From positions 27,715,557-27,779,556 of the forward strand of contig NC_092320.1 of NCBI RefSeq assembly GCF_036785885.1: DNA of 64,000 nucleotides, written 5' to 3'. This DNA comes from Coffea arabica. Its lineage: Eukaryota > Streptophyta > Magnoliopsida > Gentianales > Rubiaceae. A program made the position numbers and the translations under genes. The notes below the pieces were generated by a model that had not been told where the DNA came from, ran no database searches, and saw only the letters and a program-made list of their open reading frames with translations. Shown piece after piece: positions 59,158-64,000 of the stretch (position 1 is the stretch's first letter; every line of letters starts with the position of its first letter).

Positions 59158-62095
59158 CGTGATAGCCCCACCTCCCCCTAAGGCGAACCAAAGGGGTCAA
59201 CGGACCGCCTGCCCAACTCTTGCCGGAACTCAGTCGTTCACTTCAATCCTCAATCGAAACCAGAATAAACCAAGAATAAACATAACAACGATCCAAAACT
59301 TAAAGCAAAACTTATATACATTACTATCTCAAAAGGAAGTACAAACATCGAATATACAAAGGTTCTCAATTCACCATACATCCAACCCGTATCGAACACT
59401 GGGGCGAGAACCATTACAAAATCAAAGAACTAGACTAGGCTAGTCTATACAGAGCTATCGTCCTGGCTCGCCGTCCCCTGTTAAGGAAAACAAAACTAAA
59501 GGAATGAGCTAAAACCTCAGTGAGGTTCCGAACACATAATCAAACAATCAATTCAATACACTAAACATAGAGTATCAATAGTTCAAGAAACATTTACAAT
59601 GGAAAGCGATAATAACACATTCATTAAAAGGATACGGGCTCACATGGAGCTATTCGTTCGTTCGTTCGTTCGTTCCCCTTATTCCTCCAATTATTTGAAA
59701 ATGCATTTTGATAAGTAAAACCCTTCATTTCATTTATTGCCACTCGTTCATTCATTTCATTTCACCCCTTTCCGGACGTTGGCCGGACTCCACCCGACAA
59801 CAAGGTAATACTCGAGTATACCAAACGTTCACCTAGGGTCACTAAATCACCCGACCGATTCCGCTTCTGGCTCGAGTTGATCAGTAACGAAGGGTAGGGC
59901 CCAGTTCAGCCAATGGCTTACATTCATGCATATATAATCATTCAATCATTGAAAATTTCACATTCATTTAGGTCGAGTGCGATGAAGTACATACTCGCCT
60001 AGAAAACTCGTTTTTAACAATCATTGAAAGCATTTAACATTCAATCAAATATCCATAACATGGAACAAGGCATATAGTCAAGAGTAACATAACAACAAGG
60101 AACACTCACCTATTTAAGCAAAATAACGTCCAAAGTTTCCTTCCGGATAATACTCTCAATCACCGAGGAACCCTAATAATCAAACGAACACATTATGCTT
60201 CAACCATCAAAGATGTAAGTGAGTCCAAGACAAGTCGAATACGTACTAGTAAAAAATATAAATATGGTTTTGGTAGTGAAAAGAGTACATTAAAACCAAA
60301 GGACATAAGTAAAATATTTGTAAAACTTAGACTTACTTGTAAAACTTTAAAATCGCTATTTGAGTTGAAGTGGCAAAGAAAACGTAAATACCCTAGATCG
60401 TTCACGTGATATTCGCTCTCAAGCCTTACTCAAGTCGCAAGTATATCGACCTAGTTCTCGAGCGTAAATTTAGGCAGCACGCCCTTAGTATTTACCTATT
60501 TTCCAGCCATTTATGGCTTCATTCTTTTCCTCAATCAAACCCAAAGTTATATACAAAATCATCTCATTTCAATAGCCATTCTATAGGCTCCAAGTCATAC
60601 AAGTACAAAAATCAAGCTAGGAGCATGTGCGGAAATGAAGGTTGAGTCAAGAAACAAAAGATAGATTTGACGTTGTTTTGCGTAACGGACACAACTGAAG
60701 CTACGCTTATCGGATTGAGGTAAAATTTATACCGTTTCGAAGCTAAGACAAAGGCATACAACTTTGATGAAAACCACTAAGTCCAGTTTGTAGTGTATCT
60801 AAGTCAAAATCTCAAATAACAGAACCAGAATCTCACATTTGGGCTTGTTAACTGGTTTATGCGAAAATGACAATAACTCAAGCTACTGAAGTCCAAACGA
60901 GGTGATTCTAGGGGCGTTGGAAAGATAAGGCATAGTACTACAACTTTCATGTTTTGGCTAAAGGCTAATTCAGTACACATCAGGGTGAACAGACACAGTT
61001 AGTGTTGTGAAATATCAAAATTGTCAACTGGACTAAGCCTATGAGAGTCAGGGGTATTTTTATCTTTTCACAGGCTACGTTACTCCGATTGAGTTGAAAT
61101 TTTGCAGGAAACTATAAAATATCATTCCCTACAACTTTTATGTTTTATGATAAGGCTAGTTCGGCCTCTAACATGGCCAAACAGATTCAGGCAGAACAGG
61201 GCAGATTACTACCAATGGAATCCCTAAGCTGGAATTTGCACCCACAAACCAGAATTTTCTTTAAACCAAGTCAACTACCATCTAAACACTAGATATTTCA
61301 TATATCAAAACTATCAAACCATGACTAATCATCAATCTTCATATTATGGCAGAAATTTCACCAAGAAAATTGAAATATCCATAAATCCACTACAACCCAT
61401 GCAATCTTCTCACAAAATTACTAATTCAACAACTATAACCACAAATTGCCCATTAATTGAAGTAAAGAAAGAGTTTCTTGAAAATTCACCTTATCTCCCT
61501 AAAGAAGATGGTAGCTTAAGCTTTGTCCTCCACAAACACCCTGAAAACCACCTTACCTAGCACTTTTATGGTGAATTTTGCAAAATTTCTGGTTGGAGTT
61601 CAATATGGAGCAAGAAATTGAAGTGAAAAAAATGAAGTTTCTCTCCCTTTCCTTCCCTCAAAATTCGGCCAGCTTATGGAGAAGATGAAGATGATCTTGG
61701 TCAAATGTTATGTTTAGTAAAGGTGGAGAAAAAAATAGTCAAAGTCCAACACCAACCAAATCGCGACACTTGGCACCTTTTGTTTTCAAACTTATCCTCT
61801 TGTCTCTCAATGGTAATCTATCTAACTAACCTCCAATTATCTCCTAACACCTTGAAAAATAATAACACTTAGCGCAAAACTCACTTAGTCACCAAAAATT
61901 ATATCGCATTAGCGGGTCCCACGTCTATAACGCACTTCAAACTAACGTACACTAACTCATACTAGGAAAATAATTTTAAAACTGTACTTACTTGTAAAAA
62001 TGTATAGAAATTTTAATATTTGCAAGGAAAGTACAAAATGTAGGCAGAGAAATAAAATAATGTTGAGAAAATGTGACAATTTTTGGGTTCTCACA
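59158..62095 (-). repeat. 5' LTR of the gag-only element (right)
   Basis: 2938 bases, with the same termini as its partner except that the first base pair of the TG end has changed (CGTGATAGCCCC). It carries the extra block 61305-61610, which includes a spurious 79-codon frame. Confidence 0.85.
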
Positions 62096-62100
62096 ATTTT

Positions 62101-64000
62101 AAATATTCTCCTATCTTTGAAAATCTAATTTATATTTCCTTTTAATTTTACTTTACTTGCTTATTTCTAGCCTTAATTTGATAGTGGTTTTAATGGTTAG
62201 GTTAATATTTTTATCATTCCCTTTTTTATATTTTGGTATACGTTAAGTTTCGTAGAGTACTATAGTAGCTTGACCTACTAGTGAGATGTGTGCATTATAT
62301 TTGGTGAATGAGAACGGGTGTGGTGCTAGAGGAATTATGTGATTAAAAATGTTAAGAGTGTATTAGAGGAAAACAAGATAGATTAGCTATAAGAAACATA
62401 AGAGAGACAAAGGGATAGACATTTCTCCTTTTATTGCCAATTGTCAACAAGCCTACCAAGTTTGACTAAGACTTGACCAAGAGTAAGCTTTCCTCTTATC
62501 TTCATTAAGCTTCCATTTCAACCGAAACTCCTCCATTTTTAGCTTGGGATGGCCGAAATTATAGAGAGGGAAAGGGAGAGAAAATAACTCAAGTTCTAGT
62601 CTTGATCTCTTGCTCGAATCTTGGGAAATCCAAAAAAAAAACCTTAATCCACTTCATAGAACCTTGAATCAATCTTCAAAGGAAGCTTTTGGTGGAGTTA
62701 CTTGAGAAAGAAAGCTGTAGTTTGCTGCTCACCTTGGGGATTGAAGGTGTTCTTGGTTGAGAATTACTTTATCTCTTTAATCTTGCATTTGGAGGGAGTT
62801 ATAGCTTGATTATAGTAGGTTCTGTGGCTGATTTTGTAGTTTTAGGTTGTGGGCTATTATTTCCAATTTTTATTGATTATTTCCAGCTTTTGTAGAGTAT
62901 TTCCAGCTTTACTGTGAGTTATAAACCTGCCATAATGATTTGTCTAGCTTATACGTGTAATTTTGGCTTCACTTAAGGGACTTCTAGCTTTGTTGGTGAT
63001 TTTCCAACTTGGTGTGAGAATTTTCCAGCTTAGGTATATATTGATTATATCTAGTTTTGTGACTAAAATAAGTACTCTATGTATCTTATATCTTGTGAAA
63101 TTGATTTGGTGCTGTCTTGTGGTGAGAGTGTAGCCTTGAAAATGGCTGAAAATTAGGGAAAATAAGGGGAAGTGCTGCTGAAAATTTTTTCCACAGGAGA
63201 CTCTGAGCAGTCTTGGGAAATCTGTTATATTTTAGTGTAGAAAAATCCGAATTGAGTCCCATTTATTGCATTTGAAACTAGACTCATAGCTTTTTTAACT
63301 GTGTAAAATTCATAGTTTGATTCACTTTCTATAAATACCAGAAAATTTTCAAATTGGGCTGAAAATCCAAGACTGTCCTGTTTTTGCACTTAGTTGAGCA
63401 GTGAATTAAGGCTGAGATTTGACTAAATTATGGATTGAATTTTATGAAGGTGTCTTCTAGAGAGTTATAGCCTTTTGTGTCTATTTTCTAGCAATATAAG
63501 ATTTATGATTTTTGGACTTACGAAACTCAAGTTATGACTTTTCAAAGAGCGTTACAAAAACTGAAATTTTCTTATGAAATGACAAAAAGTTTGGAAGGGT
63601 CTTGGAAACATTTTTCTGATTTTTAAACCTATCTTTCCCGATTACTTGCACTCCATCTCATACTTGGATCATGGATTTATTATGTTTATATGGTAGAGAT
63701 ACATCTAAATTAGTTGGTTTTGCAGCCTAGTGTAAGAAGCCCCTTTTCCTTATGAATTGCGGAGTTGATTGGGCTGTTTTGCCATGAAGCTTATCTTGAA
63801 AAATTGGAGGAAAATTGAAGAAAAATAGGGGAATTGCTGTCCATTTCATTTCTTGAAGGATAAGAGAGTGAAAGTGAACATGGAGGTGTGATTTGTAATC
63901 GATTTGGACTTCACTTGCTTAGGAATGTTTGAGTTAACCTTGGAGGTGATATGCAAGTTGAAATTATGCCAAAATTATATATTTTTCAAGGTGAAAGTAA
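62101..64000. other. unassigned non-coding sequence
   Basis: No ORF above background and no terminal repeats. TTTCCAGCTT-type phrases recur between 62850 and 63035, and the style resembles a retroelement LTR or leader continuing past the window edge. Confidence 0.3.

Larger units (their letters stand above)
54524..62100 (-). mobile_element. gag-only LTR retrotransposon (TR-GAG-like)
   Basis: LTRs at 54529-57170 and 59158-62095 enclose 1987 bases. A perfect 5-bp duplication ATTTT flanks the whole (54524-54528 and 62096-62100). On the minus strand the primer-binding site TGGTATCAGAG (59144-59155), complementary to initiator methionine tRNA, lies next to the right LTR, and a purine tract (AAGGGGGAGAGAG, 57171-57184) next to the left LTR. 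Only gag is present between them; there is no protease, reverse transcriptase or integrase. Such gag-only elements have been described in plants as TR-GAG. It would depend on a partner for reverse transcription. Confidence 0.88.

Noticed and set aside
61321..61560. A 79-codon frame in the right LTR of the gag-only element.
   Set aside because: It lies in an LTR block missing from the partner LTR and resembles no protein I know.

Overview
The window looks like nuclear DNA of a flowering plant, almost certainly a eudicot. The evidence is spliced genes with GT-AG introns, plant-only protein families (MAPKK group D-like kinase, CAMTA, RADIALIS-type MYB, VQ, CNL-type LRR, S-locus lectin/PAN protein), AT-rich intergenic DNA, and dense nested plant transposons (Athila-type and other Ty3/gypsy, CACTA, hAT, MULE, Harbinger-like, Helitron, LINE) plus an endogenous pararetrovirus relic. 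I cannot name the species from the sequence alone.

Layout. 1-2100: broken caulimovirid relic, consisting of an RNase H end, a downstream reading frame and a promoter-like region. 2370-3275: AT-rich element. 3516-8919: the most unusual locus, a four-exon gene predicted to fuse a MAPKK-like pseudokinase, a CAMTA IQ segment, a RADIALIS-like MYB domain, a degenerate VQ motif and the winged-helix/LRR part of a disease-resistance protein. 9070-10190: dead LINE. 12565-16030: decayed Athila-type gypsy element, followed by a hAT-type element (16040-17109, 8-bp TSD). 17966-19660: Helitron with intact-looking ends. 21973-23522: intact two-exon lectin/PAN receptor-like gene without a kinase. 24187-26548: probable LTR-like sequence with a G-box promoter island. 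26558-27621: MULE with 9-bp TSD. 27797-47925: two direct copies of an unknown 2.4-2.5 kb repeat, interrupted by a short retroposon, a Harbinger-like element and a 13.98-kb CACTA transposon (33483-47462, TSD GTG). The CACTA carries broken tnpD- and tnpA-type genes and a captured ribosomal protein S4 exon. 47990-52206: 4.2-kb solo LTR (TSD AAAAC). 53290-54510: relic of a gypsy integrase end. 54529-62095: gag-only LTR retrotransposon (TSD ATTTT). 62101-64000: unassigned.

Only two loci look like host genes that could be expressed: the immune-module chimera and the lectin/PAN gene. Both point to cell-surface or intracellular signalling and defence. Everything else is transposon-derived, and the target-site duplications allow much of the nesting order to be read directly. 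The headline candidate is the chimera. Its three inferred splice junctions are all phase 0 and leave one continuous frame of about 1116 codons that joins modules normally found in separate defence-signalling proteins.
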